A stretch of 54,565 bases of DNA, from positions 1-54,565 of the forward strand of contig CAILCX010000092.1 of NCBI GenBank assembly GCA_903832775.1, given 5' to 3'. This DNA comes from an uncultured Methylobacter sp. (GTDB lineage Bacteria > Pseudomonadota > Gammaproteobacteria > Methylococcales > Methylomonadaceae). Positions 8,579 to 17,379 of this stretch are shown piece by piece; the first letter of the stretch is position 1; each line of letters opens with the position of its first letter. The position numbers and the translations under genes were made by a program. The notes under the pieces were generated by a model. The model did no database searches, was not told where the DNA came from, and saw only the letters and a program-made list of their open reading frames with translations.

Positions 8579-11085
8579 GGCATTTCCTCCAGATAATCTA
8601 AGGGGCCGGTATCCAGCAACAGCAGTTCGGCGGCATTAACATTTCCCAGCGTATCAACCTTCGCAGCGGCAGGCGGCAGGCGCTTTTCCAGGGTGATGGT
8701 AGTGCCGCGGTAAAAGCAATCCAGATCCACGCCCAGCACACCTTCGACCTCCTGCGCTACAGCGATGATCTCTGAACGAGAGACAATCTGGCCGAAGTCG
8801 CGTGCATCGAAAGAGAAAGCGGAGCGCAACGCTGCCTCTACTGCAGACAACACCTTCTTGCCGTCGTAGTTGGGAGCACATTTAATGCGCAACGCGAGAT
8901 GGAAAGTTGCTTTGTTGTATGCTTTTATTTCGCAATGCACCAGCGGATCACCGTTTTGTTTGAAGGCGTTAAGCAACTTGGCAAGGGTCGACTCCGACGG
9001 TTGCACGCCATTATCACCGGAGACGCTAATAAATACGGTGCGGCCGGCGCGGGTGTTGAGCACGATAGCCTGGGCCTTGGCGATACCGGTATAGGCGCGT
9101 GCATAATCTTCATAATCCAACACTGAAACCACGCGCCCTAGCGTGCGAACGCCGAGTGGCATGTTCCGTCGTGCATGGTCTGTGCTGTCCGCATCCACGC
9201 CGCCCTCGGCAGGCCGAGGATTACTTACCGCCTTTAAACCCAGGGGACGACTAAGCAGTTGCGAGAGTTGTCCAGCTTTCAGGTTGCCTTTAGCGCCGAT
9301 GCCTTTGCGGTAAATGGTGCGCAGGTTATCCTGTCCGGTGGGCAGGCGCGCACCGTGGCGGCCATCGCCGAACTGAATGGTTCCCGCACCGTCATCTCCG
9401 ACACGCAGCACGTAGGAGCGGTCATTTGCTTCGGCGTTAAAAAGGGTGGGTGTCTCATGCCAGCGTATATCGTTGACGCGCACCTCCAACGCCGCCTCGG
9501 CACCGGTTTCGTTTTCGGCGCCGACGTAAGTAATCGGTATGTGCCTGAGAGTAAATTGCTGATGGGACTGACGAGCCGCGCCACTACCGATGGTCTCATA
9601 AACAGTCTCGCCGTGGGTGGCAAGTGCGATGTTGGCGTAAATTGAGAGGGATTCGCGTTGATAACTGTGAAGTAAATTATTCTCAAAAATAAGCTTAGAC
9701 AGCGCGCCTTCTGCAGTAACAGCTTTAAGTGTAACCACTTCGACCTGATCACTCCCTGTATCAATTGCGAAACCTGAAAACATCAATTGTCGACCAGCTT
9801 GCATCCCCTCGATTTCCCCGCTAAGCACAACGTTATCAATGTTGCCGACGATCGCATTATAGGGTGCCTCGGCAAAAGCAAGCTGTTCAGAAACGGTATA
9901 AATCGTCGTAGTGCGAACTTCACTTCTGAATGCTGAGTAGTTGTTACCTGAAAGCGCCAAACGAGTCACTTTTCCTGCCAGGGCAAACTGGGTTTTTGTT
10001 ACTTCGCTTACGTTTGTAATATTAAACGGCGCAGTGACTGATCCAGTCGTCAATACACACCAATGGCTGCTCTTTGCATCTGCATAAAGAGCATCCATAT
10101 CGACAGCGCCATCGAGTGCGCTAATATAAAAAACAGGCCATTCGCTGCTGTGAGTCACTCCCTCGATAATAGGCTCATAAAGATCTTTAAAGGAGCTTGG
10201 CATGGTTGCCCACATTGGTGCATTGTGCCCAAACACTGCCGTGCGGCGACGGAGTATATGAGCTTCTATCGCTATGGCTGGGGTTTTGCTATCCAACGCG
10301 GGAGACCAACTAACTTGAGTACACTGCTTTTCACTGTCGATAACCACTGAGTTAATCACTCTAAATTGCCAGCGGCTTTTATCGCTATTCGAGAGGAACT
10401 CATTGCCAATAAAGAGAATCGCGTCACCTGTTTTAATATTGAGATTACTCTCTTTAAACCAGCAGTCGCTCCGGCCACCAACAGGAAGATAGCTTCCCGA
10501 AAGACGCGGTCGCAACACATTCCATGCCGGCCGCGCTTCGATACTTTCAACGGTCTCGAAAGTCTGCGGATTTTCATCGGGTCCAGGAATACTTTGCACC
10601 TTGATGCCCGCGCTCAATATTACTTTTTCCGGTACCCCGGTAACTTGTTTGGGTTCGTTACCCGAAGGCTGCGGCGGCTCCTGCAGGGTAAAGGCAAGCC
10701 AGGTTTCCGCCGCGACGCCGGGTTTGAGACGATAGCCGATCAGCCGCGCCAGTTCGCTCAACGACAGCCGTTCGTCGGCAGTGCGCAGATAGGCTTCATT
10801 GGCGAGACGTTCCTGGTAGAAAGTCAATACATCGGTCATACAGGCATAGGCATCCAACAGCGCAATGGAAAAATCATCACTGTCGCGGGTTCGCAGTTTC
10901 CCGAGCGCTGGATAATTCTGCGATGACAGCCGAGCTTGCAGACTGGCCTGCACCTCGCTGTGCGTGCCGATGCGATAGCCGATGGCGGAGAGTCCCGGGC
11001 GGTTGTATAGCACTGTAGGCGCCTTGATGCTCAAGCCTTCACAGCAACCGCAGGCATCTTGCGGTTTAAATTCTTCACCACTCAT
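8575..11085 (-). CDS. Baseplate J-like wedge protein, second copy
   Basis: An 836-residue protein overlapping both neighbours by 4 bases. The N-terminus carries CGCCEGLSIKAP and SYRIGTHSEVQASL-like sequence, then SDDFSIALLDAYACMTDVLTFYQERLANEAYLRTA. The latter helix is typical of the putative baseplate assembly (J-like) family. The C-terminal part has VLRVGDDGAGTIQFGDGRHGARLPTG and KAVSNPRPAEGGVDADSTDHARRN, the conserved J core, followed by the VLDYEDYARAYTGIAKAQ segment. Together with the next-upstream J-like gene it should form the heterodimeric baseplate wedge, corresponding to Afp11/Afp12-type components. The Cys-rich first 15 residues (CGCC) are a small oddity. Confidence 0.75.
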   Translation of the reverse strand: MSGEEFKPQDACGCCEGLSIKAPTVLYNRPGLSAIGYRIGTHSEVQASLQARLSSQNYPALGKLRTRDSDDFSIALLDAYACMTDVLTFYQERLANEAYLRTADERLSLSELARLIGYRLKPGVAAETWLAFTLQEPPQPSGNEPKQVTGVPEKVILSAGIKVQSIPGPDENPQTFETVESIEARPAWNVLRPRLSGSYLPVGGRSDCWFKESNLNIKTGDAILFIGNEFLSNSDKSRWQFRVINSVVIDSEKQCTQVSWSPALDSKTPAIAIEAHILRRRTAVFGHNAPMWATMPSSFKDLYEPIIEGVTHSSEWPVFYISALDGAVDMDALYADAKSSHWCVLTTGSVTAPFNITNVSEVTKTQFALAGKVTRLALSGNNYSAFRSEVRTTTIYTVSEQLAFAEAPYNAIVGNIDNVVLSGEIEGMQAGRQLMFSGFAIDTGSDQVEVVTLKAVTAEGALSKLIFENNLLHSYQRESLSIYANIALATHGETVYETIGSGAARQSHQQFTLRHIPITYVGAENETGAEAALEVRVNDIRWHETPTLFNAEANDRSYVLRVGDDGAGTIQFGDGRHGARLPTGQDNLRTIYRKGIGAKGNLKAGQLSQLLSRPLGLKAVSNPRPAEGGVDADSTDHARRNMPLGVRTLGRVVSVLDYEDYARAYTGIAKAQAIVLNTRAGRTVFISVSGDNGVQPSESTLAKLLNAFKQNGDPLVHCEIKAYNKATFHLALRIKCAPNYDGKKVLSAVEAALRSAFSFDARDFGQIVSRSEIIAVAQEVEGVLGVDLDCFYRGTTITLEKRLPPAAAKVDTLGNVNAAELLLLDTGPLDYLEEMP

Positions 11086-13808
11086 TTACCGCCTCCTACC
11101 GAGAGCTTGAATACACCCCGTTCCGGGAAGTTTGGATCGTTGTCCAACCGCGCAATCTCCAAGCGGCCCATGGTCATCACACCGTCGTCCAAGGGCTTGG
11201 AATCTGGCGGCGCACGCAAACGCTGGAAGGTGTCGATCACCACCGAGGCAACGCCTTGTATCGACTGAGCCGCTTCATAAAGCGCACTGAGGTACACCGG
11301 CTGGCCAAAGGTAAAATTGTCGGGATGAAACAAAGCTGGAGTGCCGTCGACCAGCCAACCCCGGCTGAATACTTGCAGCAGCGCGGCACGCACATCGGCG
11401 CGGAAATAATCGGGCTTGATACACACCGACATTTCCAAAAGCAGAGGCACATAAATTGGGCCTTTCACTTCCAAGTCGTAACCCGCCATGCGATAGCGTT
11501 CAACGTGATCACGGATGGTTTGTTTAAACACTGCATTCACCTCGCCGCCGCCTTTGCGATCAACAGTAATAAATACCGTGTACCAACTACCCGTCCAGCG
11601 AAAGGTAGCGGCTGCACGCTGCACGCTGGGGTGACGTTCAGTGACCTCGGCATAGTCTGCCGGGGTGACAGCGCGATTCTGGGTGCGGAATGCTTCAGGT
11701 GCATCGCGTTTGATATCCTCGGCGCTCTCCGGATCGACGCCACCTTTTGCCGGCAGCAGGTTCGATGCGGACACTAACCGCCCATCGTCGCTAACGATAT
11801 GCGCGATAGATTCCAAACCGATGTTGCCCGCCTTGCCATTGCCGATTCGATAAGTCGCCTTGAAGGCGATGCCGCTGTTCGGCCGCTTGCCATGCTCATC
11901 GTCCCCGAAACGTAAAAGGGAACTGCCGTCGTACTCGCATTCCACCACGAATTCGTTAGCCTGGGCATTACTGGCAAGCAGGTCAGGCTGAGGTAGCCAT
12001 TTGGATTGATCCTGATAATTATCGGCACTATCGGCAAGCTTGATGGCGGGTCTGGCGCGCTGAGGATCGGCAGCCGTAATCAGCACGGCAGCATCGGCCA
12101 ACGTTGATACCTGTATTTCATTCTTATCTTTATTAAGTTGTAGGCGATAGGCGCTGACGCCGTCTGCCACCGACCATAAGCCGTCGCCACCTTGAACCAC
12201 TGCCGACCCGGCCAGAAACACCAAGCCATGCGCATTTAAGGCACCAAGCAAATCATTCGCGGCAATTGGTATTGTTGCAGTAAAGTTGAATAAAGTCTTA
12301 GGAGTGAACGTTAAAGCGTGCGTTAGCGGACGATCAGAAAGTTGCGGACGGAATCGCGGAGGCACAGACTGCAAGGACTGGCTCTTACAACTAAGAACAT
12401 CGTTTGCAGCAACCAGAGTAAGCAGGGATTTTGGAACAGAACCCAAATTTTCATTTATGATAGTGCGGCCATGGTCAGCCAGCACGATGTTGCCACAAAC
12501 CACGCTCACCTCGGAAATATATGAACCCATGTCAGTCGTAGCCGACAGGCATAAGGGAAACGGCAGTGCGTCCTGTTCAGCCCACTGGATTTCAGTGACA
12601 TCCACCGAAGAATTGTCAGGCTTATCCTTAAACAAACCACCGGACGGGTCACTGGACAAACCTACGCCGGTAAGACGTACCGCCCACCGATGTGCACGAT
12701 CGACATCTTCCGGGACACCGGTGCGCGGGCCGGTTTTTTCTACAAACACCAACACGTCCCCCGCCTTAAGTTTTTCAAATTTACCCTTGAGCGTCGCACG
12801 CGTCGCACCCTTGGGCAGACAACATTCCTGCTCTCCCCAGGTGTAGAAATGAAAGCGCTCATGGTCTTTATAGAGTAGGGTATCTTCCACTGTCTCGAAC
12901 ACCACCGGGTTTTGCGCTAAGGCATCGTTTAATTGATCGCCCGTGATGGAGATTAATGGCGGCATGTTAGGCACACGTGTGAGCATTGGTGTATGGGCGG
13001 GAATATTCACCACATCATCATTAATGGTCACCTGCACCCAAACGCGTGCATTGCAGCCCTCATGCACCCTATAATCCACCAGTCGCGCATGGCGGCGTAA
13101 CGAAGTGCGCTTGCGCGCGGTGCCGAGATAGGCTTCGGTAGCGACGGCGTCTTGCTGATAAGAAAGTTGATCGCCGACATAGGCTAACAGCTCCACCAAG
13201 GTAATACCGATATCGGCAGGATTACGAGCACGCCATTCGGGCATCAGCGTGCTCATGCGATCCAGCATCAGGCGGCGGAAGCTGGCGTAATCCTTGGCAA
13301 GATAATCGAGACGCGGATTGGTTAACGGCGGCGTTGGGCAAGGAGTTCTGCTCGCACAATCAAAATCCGACGGGCACTGCACCTTGAAGGAAAATTGAAT
13401 CTCGCTGAGACGCGGATCGAAACCTGCTGGCATCGCGTCACTCCCGGGAGCGCTCACCAAGCGCAAGGTATACAGCGAAAAATCACCATAAAACTTTGTA
13501 CGTATCACCAAAAATTCGTCAAGCGGTACGAAACCGTTAACCAAACCGGGCGGTTCGACGCCGGGCAGCGCATTGGCAATCGCAATCCACTCAATATCCA
13601 CGATTTTTATGCGCTCACCGCCATCGATGAGGAAGTTGTCTTTGCTAAGTGCGGGCACCGGACGCAGAAATTTTACAAACAACGTAAGCTGTCGCGTGGG
13701 ATCGCCAGAAATGCCGCTGTCATTTACTTCCAGATATTCCAAACCGTTGAGCGTACCGTTTAACTTTACCACTTCGAGGCGGCGCTGATCACAGCAGTAA
13801 TATTTCAT
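11082..13808 (-). CDS. Baseplate J-like wedge protein (Afp11-like)
   Basis: A 908-residue protein. It has an N-terminal beta domain, then LDYLAKDYASFRRLMLDRMSTLMPEW and ADIGITLVELLAYVGDQLSYQQDAVATEAYL, a hallmark of large eCIS baseplate J proteins. The C-terminal core includes LLRFGDDEHGKRPNSG, SNLLPAKGGVDPESAEDIKRDAP and RAVTPADYAEVTERHPSVQRA. It overlaps the gp25 gene upstream and the second J-like gene downstream by 4 bases each. The role is assembly of the baseplate wedge around the hub and triggering of sheath contraction, as known for T4 gp6/P2 J relatives. Confidence 0.8.
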   Translation of the reverse strand: MKYYCCDQRRLEVVKLNGTLNGLEYLEVNDSGISGDPTRQLTLFVKFLRPVPALSKDNFLIDGGERIKIVDIEWIAIANALPGVEPPGLVNGFVPLDEFLVIRTKFYGDFSLYTLRLVSAPGSDAMPAGFDPRLSEIQFSFKVQCPSDFDCASRTPCPTPPLTNPRLDYLAKDYASFRRLMLDRMSTLMPEWRARNPADIGITLVELLAYVGDQLSYQQDAVATEAYLGTARKRTSLRRHARLVDYRVHEGCNARVWVQVTINDDVVNIPAHTPMLTRVPNMPPLISITGDQLNDALAQNPVVFETVEDTLLYKDHERFHFYTWGEQECCLPKGATRATLKGKFEKLKAGDVLVFVEKTGPRTGVPEDVDRAHRWAVRLTGVGLSSDPSGGLFKDKPDNSSVDVTEIQWAEQDALPFPLCLSATTDMGSYISEVSVVCGNIVLADHGRTIINENLGSVPKSLLTLVAANDVLSCKSQSLQSVPPRFRPQLSDRPLTHALTFTPKTLFNFTATIPIAANDLLGALNAHGLVFLAGSAVVQGGDGLWSVADGVSAYRLQLNKDKNEIQVSTLADAAVLITAADPQRARPAIKLADSADNYQDQSKWLPQPDLLASNAQANEFVVECEYDGSSLLRFGDDEHGKRPNSGIAFKATYRIGNGKAGNIGLESIAHIVSDDGRLVSASNLLPAKGGVDPESAEDIKRDAPEAFRTQNRAVTPADYAEVTERHPSVQRAAATFRWTGSWYTVFITVDRKGGGEVNAVFKQTIRDHVERYRMAGYDLEVKGPIYVPLLLEMSVCIKPDYFRADVRAALLQVFSRGWLVDGTPALFHPDNFTFGQPVYLSALYEAAQSIQGVASVVIDTFQRLRAPPDSKPLDDGVMTMGRLEIARLDNDPNFPERGVFKLSVGGGK

Positions 13809-14173
13809 GCGCTGTCTCCCGGTGCGCTAATCTGCGCCACGCCGCGCGTTTGCGTCCGACGTTCGATGTATTGCACTGTGATGAGCAAGGCGCTGTCTTG
13901 CATCTGCACATCAACGGTATCAACGATGATGACATCGCTTAACCACTGCTGCAAAGCACCCTGGATCAAAAATTGTGTGGTCGCCGCAACTTCAGGACTG
14001 GCGGAAGCAAACACCAATTGCAGTACGCCACTGCCGAAAGCGGGGCGCATCACACGTTCGCCCGGCGCGGTGAGCAATACCTGTTCGATGAGATCGCGGA
14101 TGTAGCCGGAATCGTCCGTCTGCGCGGTACGGCCGCTGCCATCGAACTGGAAGGAGTAGTCGATCTGGCTCAT
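13805..14173 (-). CDS. gp25-like baseplate wedge protein (Afp9-like)
   Basis: A 122-residue protein starting at the ATG at 14173 (MSQIDYSFQFDGSGRTAQT). The frame is open further upstream, but that stretch is only the shadow of the PAAR-like gene. The chosen ATG overlaps the PAAR-like stop as ATGA, like most junctions here. The motif DLIEQVLLTAPGERVMRPAFG, containing the EQVLLT...GER.MRP signature, is diagnostic of the GPW/gp25 family. In T4 and T6SS, gp25/TssE links the baseplate wedge to the first sheath ring. Confidence 0.85.
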   Translation of the reverse strand: MSQIDYSFQFDGSGRTAQTDDSGYIRDLIEQVLLTAPGERVMRPAFGSGVLQLVFASASPEVAATTQFLIQGALQQWLSDVIIVDTVDVQMQDSALLITVQYIERRTQTRGVAQISAPGDSA

Positions 14174-14487
14174 GTCGCAAGCACCCTGGGTTGCACTACT
14201 AACGGCAGTAAGCCTGTTCCGGTAGGCACACACACCGCCTGACTTGTTTGCAGCAATATAGGCACACCGCCTGCCATCACCCGCAAAGCACCCATCACCC
14301 ACTGTGCGGTGACGCAGGGTGGATTGGGCGTTCCGGTAAGGGCGCAGCCGGCAATCGCATAGGGCGTTGACAACGTGACCACCGGCTGACCGCTTACCAG
14401 TACGCGCGGAAACGGCGTGAGAGGTGTCGCCGGACCCGCGTGCATGCAGATCACCGTGGCGCCAAGATGTAGGACAGGTGCAGGCAT
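14170..14487 (-). CDS. PAAR-like spike-tip protein (Afp10-like)
   Basis: A 105-residue Gly/Pro/Val-rich beta protein. Typical short repeats are ATVICMHAGPATPLTP, RVLVSGQPVVTLSTPYAI and LRVMAGGVPILLQTSQAVC. The HxG...V.VNG-like pattern resembles PAAR-like tips of contractile systems, which sharpen the spike and can hold a metal ion. Candidate ligands are His6, His16 and several Cys. It lies directly after the spike gene and before gp25, the same order as in Afp-type clusters. Confidence 0.7.
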   Translation of the reverse strand: MPAPVLHLGATVICMHAGPATPLTPFPRVLVSGQPVVTLSTPYAIAGCALTGTPNPPCVTAQWVMGALRVMAGGVPILLQTSQAVCVPTGTGLLPLVVQPRVLAT

Positions 14488-14497
14488 GATCGTTCTC

Positions 14498-15013
14498 CTA
14501 TATTACCGTGAGTGCACCAAGATTAATATCCACCGTCGGCCCGGAAAGATTGATTACTGCGCCTTTGCCGTTGGAAATCATGATGCCGATATCGGTCACC
14601 GAGATCATGGCGCCAGTAGCGGTCTGCAACTGAATACCGCCAGTGGGACCGGGTACATCGCTGATAACCAAACCGTTCTTAAGTGGCGTCTGTAACGTGA
14701 TGCCTGGTATTGCGGGCGGTACCGTATGCGATAACACCGGCAACTCCGCGGCACTGCCCCAGAAACAGCCGACCCAGATCGGATAATCAGGATCTCCCTG
14801 CTCAAACTCCACCCACACGCCGGCGCCTATCATAGGCAAAGCAAGTATGCCCATATTTATACCTGCCAGCGGCACGCAGGGCATCGCCCAAGTTGTGGGA
14901 ATGAGCCCCGCCACATCCGGCACCTGCACCTGCAATCTTCCCTGCTGCATCGGATCGATATTGTTCAGTACCATGCCGCGGTACTTGCCAAAGAAATTGC
15001 CGCTGTCGCTCAT
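14498..15013 (-). CDS. Baseplate spike protein, gp5/V-like OB-fold
   Basis: A 171-residue protein. The N-terminus FFGKYRGMVLNNIDPMQQGR is the usual start of the gp5/V OB-fold domain. It is followed by LQVQVPDV, WVEFEQGDPDYPIWVGCFWG and a Gly-rich beta tail (ISVTDIGIMISNGKGAVI) fitting the triple beta-helix of the central spike. It overlaps the hub gene by 4 bases. Together hub and spike form the gp27-gp5 complex, separated here into two genes, whereas VgrG and Afp8 fuse them. Confidence 0.8.
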   Translation of the reverse strand: MSDSGNFFGKYRGMVLNNIDPMQQGRLQVQVPDVAGLIPTTWAMPCVPLAGINMGILALPMIGAGVWVEFEQGDPDYPIWVGCFWGSAAELPVLSHTVPPAIPGITLQTPLKNGLVISDVPGPTGGIQLQTATGAMISVTDIGIMISNGKGAVINLSGPTVDINLGALTVI

Positions 15014-16152
15014 ACAGGAACCCTCGGTGTGATTGAAACCAAACCATTGCGCGTCAGCTTGAAGCTTTGTTTGAACTCGCCGCGCTTGAGTGTGCTAGTG
15101 ACGCTTTTTACGAAATAAAGCCCATCATAGGCAATTCCCGCACCACGTACCCCGACCAACTGTCGCGCCTTAAGTGGCCGCCCGTAATGCAAAACATTTA
15201 GGTTACCATTGGCGCTGACTGAATCCTGTGACTCTTTCGCTTTATTAAGCCCCGCTAAAATTGCCTGCATTGGGTTCATTTTTGCAGTGTCCTTAAGTAC
15301 CTCAAGATTGCTTATCGGAGTAGGCAATAGTCCCAATGGCGGTTGCAAGGGATTGATATTTGGAATCGGGATTGGAATGGGTAGACGCGTAAGCTGGTTC
15401 TGGATGTATACGACAGGCAGCTTACCTACAGTCGGATCGAAAGTGAAACTTAAATTTTCCACGTTGGTGAGCGCGTCCATGTCCACATTAAGTGCAGGTT
15501 GCGGTACGCCCACTTTTATCTCCGGCCCGAAATAGGCAATGTTGGTGCCCGGCACCGGTCCCGGCTCAATGTAAAAAAGGTAACCCGCTTGATGGGCAAG
15601 ATGCTGGAGGTAATGTAGGTCAGTGCCTTTATGGGCAGGTATCTTATCCACCGGAATGGGGACATCAGGAAACAGTATCGGGATAATCAACGGGATCAGG
15701 CCGAATAATGCGTACTTGGCGCAGATTAGCGCCACGCGTGCCTCGATGGGCATTGCAGGATAAGGCAGACCGCTGAAATCAATCATATCCATCATCTTGG
15801 TAAGATCCTCACCGGTAACCGTCACCAGACCCGGAGCACCACCACTGCCCGCATGCACCTCTACATTGGTCATCACCCCGTCAAACAGCGGTTGCGGCGT
15901 ACCATTTAGAGTGACAATCAGCATGACGCGCAGAGGAGGCGTAGAGGGGCCACTGTTCATCGCTCCAGCAATGATGAAAAAAGTGTTCAACTGTGACTTG
16001 CTGCTAAATTGCAAACTCATCTGAAAACCACTACGGGAACCAGCTGCGGTTGTTATCTCAACATGATCCAGCGCATCGATCACCATCTGCGGCACCGGTA
16101 TCGGCACAATCGGGCCTATCAAAATCGTAAGCTGTATTCCTTTAGCCAGCAT
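15010..16152 (-). CDS. Baseplate hub protein, gp27/D-like
   Basis: A 380-residue protein resembling phage late-control D and the N-terminal half of VgrG. It has ALDHVEITTAAGSRSGFQMSL, then PLFDGVMTNVEVHAG, VTGEDLTKMMD and ALICAKYALFGL. Later segments are YLQHLAHQAGYLFYIEPGPV and VLHYGRPLKARQLVGVRG. It overlaps the LysM gene by 11 bases and the spike gene by 4. It should form the trimeric ring that adapts the threefold spike to the sixfold tube. Confidence 0.75.
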   Translation of the reverse strand: MLAKGIQLTILIGPIVPIPVPQMVIDALDHVEITTAAGSRSGFQMSLQFSSKSQLNTFFIIAGAMNSGPSTPPLRVMLIVTLNGTPQPLFDGVMTNVEVHAGSGGAPGLVTVTGEDLTKMMDMIDFSGLPYPAMPIEARVALICAKYALFGLIPLIIPILFPDVPIPVDKIPAHKGTDLHYLQHLAHQAGYLFYIEPGPVPGTNIAYFGPEIKVGVPQPALNVDMDALTNVENLSFTFDPTVGKLPVVYIQNQLTRLPIPIPIPNINPLQPPLGLLPTPISNLEVLKDTAKMNPMQAILAGLNKAKESQDSVSANGNLNVLHYGRPLKARQLVGVRGAGIAYDGLYFVKSVTSTLKRGEFKQSFKLTRNGLVSITPRVPV

Positions 16153-16507
16153 CGGATACCCCTGGAATACCCTCAGGTAAGGTGATACTCAGGACTTTAC
16201 CCACAATTTCTGTCAATTCAGCTGGGCGTATGGCACCATTGGCATCGCAGATGCGCCAGTATTGCGTAGGGTCACCGATATAATGCGCCGCAAGATTATC
16301 CAGCCTGTCGCCCCCAGAAACGGTATGTTCCAGCAACAACGAAAAATTCTCTGGTGGTGGCACGAAACGTCTTTTCAGATACACAACGACGGTACCGTCA
16401 GATTGCGTAACCTGCACAGCCGCAATGCCGTGATAGCGGCTCTCGGGCGGAAACAAGGGAGCGACGAGTGAATTCGCCTGCATAAAAGCCTGGATCGGGT
16501 CTATCAT
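16142..16507 (-). CDS. LysM-domain baseplate adaptor (Afp7 C-terminal-like)
   Basis: A 121-residue protein. The C-terminal half is a LysM-type module: HTVSGGDRLDNLAAHYIGDP, then YWRICDANGAI, ending GKVLSITLPEGIPG. In contractile systems this module (gp53-like) staples the baseplate hub to inner wedges, rather than binding peptidoglycan. Its start codon overlaps the stop of the preceding adaptor gene by one base (TAATG). In Afp7-type proteins the tube-like and LysM parts are fused; here they are two genes. Confidence 0.75.
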   Translation of the reverse strand: MIDPIQAFMQANSLVAPLFPPESRYHGIAAVQVTQSDGTVVVYLKRRFVPPPENFSLLLEHTVSGGDRLDNLAAHYIGDPTQYWRICDANGAIRPAELTEIVGKVLSITLPEGIPGVSDAG

Positions 16508-17163
16508 TAGATGCCTCCTATTCCCAAAGTAGCGAATGAACCGGGCTGAACTTTAGTCGCAAGCCGTTCTTTATTCTGTAAATAACTCATAAATAAGCTG
16601 CCACCTTTGTGATTAAAACCAAGGTCATCCACGCCCAATACCCTAAGGCCAATACTCACCTTGGCAAGGATTGGGTTCAGCGATGGATCGAAGGCTTCCT
16701 CAGTCACACTGAAATCCGTTATCCGCACCGGTACGATGCGGTTCTTGCCCCACACAAAAAGCGCCAGTGGTGCTTCCATTGGCGCGATCTCCAGCGTGCC
16801 GGACTGCGACTGGCTATTACGGTCCAGCAACTGTGTGCTGGTAGGATTAACCAGCGATTCCAGCAGAGCCACTTGCGGCTGAATGCCGTTTTCTGCCACC
16901 GAGCGATACTGATCGGGGAATTCCAATTGATCCGCAGCGTCAATGTCCGCCTCCAGCTTGAACGTCTCCACCGCAGGACCCTTGAAGCGCATAGCCTCCG
17001 AGCGATTGCTGCCCTCGCCGCCTGCGCCTTGAACTTGCAGGGTACGCGTCAGTTTTTCCGGGTTGTACTGTAAAGAAATAATGCGCAGCACCCGCCCAGA
17101 TTCGGCATCGATCAGCACGATGCCGCCTTTTAGGATTTGTGGAGAATTCGAATAGCCGGTCAT
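16507..17163 (-). CDS. CIS tube-like baseplate adaptor protein (Afp7 N-terminal-like)
   Basis: A 218-residue protein. The core IISLQYNPEKLTRTLQVQ and MRFKGPAVETFKLEADIDAAD matches the CIS tube/adaptor family, which connects the inner tube to the hub. The region PLALFVWGKNRIVPVRITDF and LNPILAKVSIGLRVLGVDD is also typical. A GGAAGG ribosome site precedes the ATG. It is the first gene of the baseplate sub-block, separated from the amidase gene by about 215 bases. Confidence 0.7.
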   Translation of the reverse strand: MTGYSNSPQILKGGIVLIDAESGRVLRIISLQYNPEKLTRTLQVQGAGGEGSNRSEAMRFKGPAVETFKLEADIDAADQLEFPDQYRSVAENGIQPQVALLESLVNPTSTQLLDRNSQSQSGTLEIAPMEAPLALFVWGKNRIVPVRITDFSVTEEAFDPSLNPILAKVSIGLRVLGVDDLGFNHKGGSLFMSYLQNKERLATKVQPGSFATLGIGGI

Positions 17164-17379
17164 TTAGTCCTTCCCAGTTTTTTTATAGATTGATTCTTTT
17201 AAACATGGTCATTGCAGCTTCTTCCTGACTGCATTTCAAAAGCACCGCTTCAAAAGCTTGGTATGTCCCCTCCTCATTGTTTCAATGTTCAAACAACAAA
17301 CCAATAGTTGGCATAGGTCAAACGTTGCATCTAAGCTAATACCCACATCGCGCATGAGAGTACCGTATGGCTCTCATGC
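17164..17379 (-). other. Spacer between cargo and baseplate modules, with a perfect inverted repeat
   Basis: This AT-rich stretch holds a 9-base perfect stem with a 10-base loop at 17352-17379 (GCATGAGAG / CTCTCATGC), directly behind the amidase stop codon. No T-run follows on the minus strand, so it is not a standard terminator; mRNA processing or partial attenuation is possible. A short open frame with coding character (YQAFEAVLLKCSQEEAA), closed by stops at both ends (about 17183-17275), may be the tail of a decayed gene. Confidence 0.4.

Noticed and set aside
8575-13808. Long open frames on the opposite strand and in other frames inside the baseplate genes
   Set aside because: They lack ribosome sites and family motifs and lie wholly inside well-supported J-like genes.
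13805-14302. Longer gp25 protein starting at 14302
   Set aside because: The first 43 codons read through the PAAR-like gene in another frame; the ATGA start at 14173 gives the normal family length.
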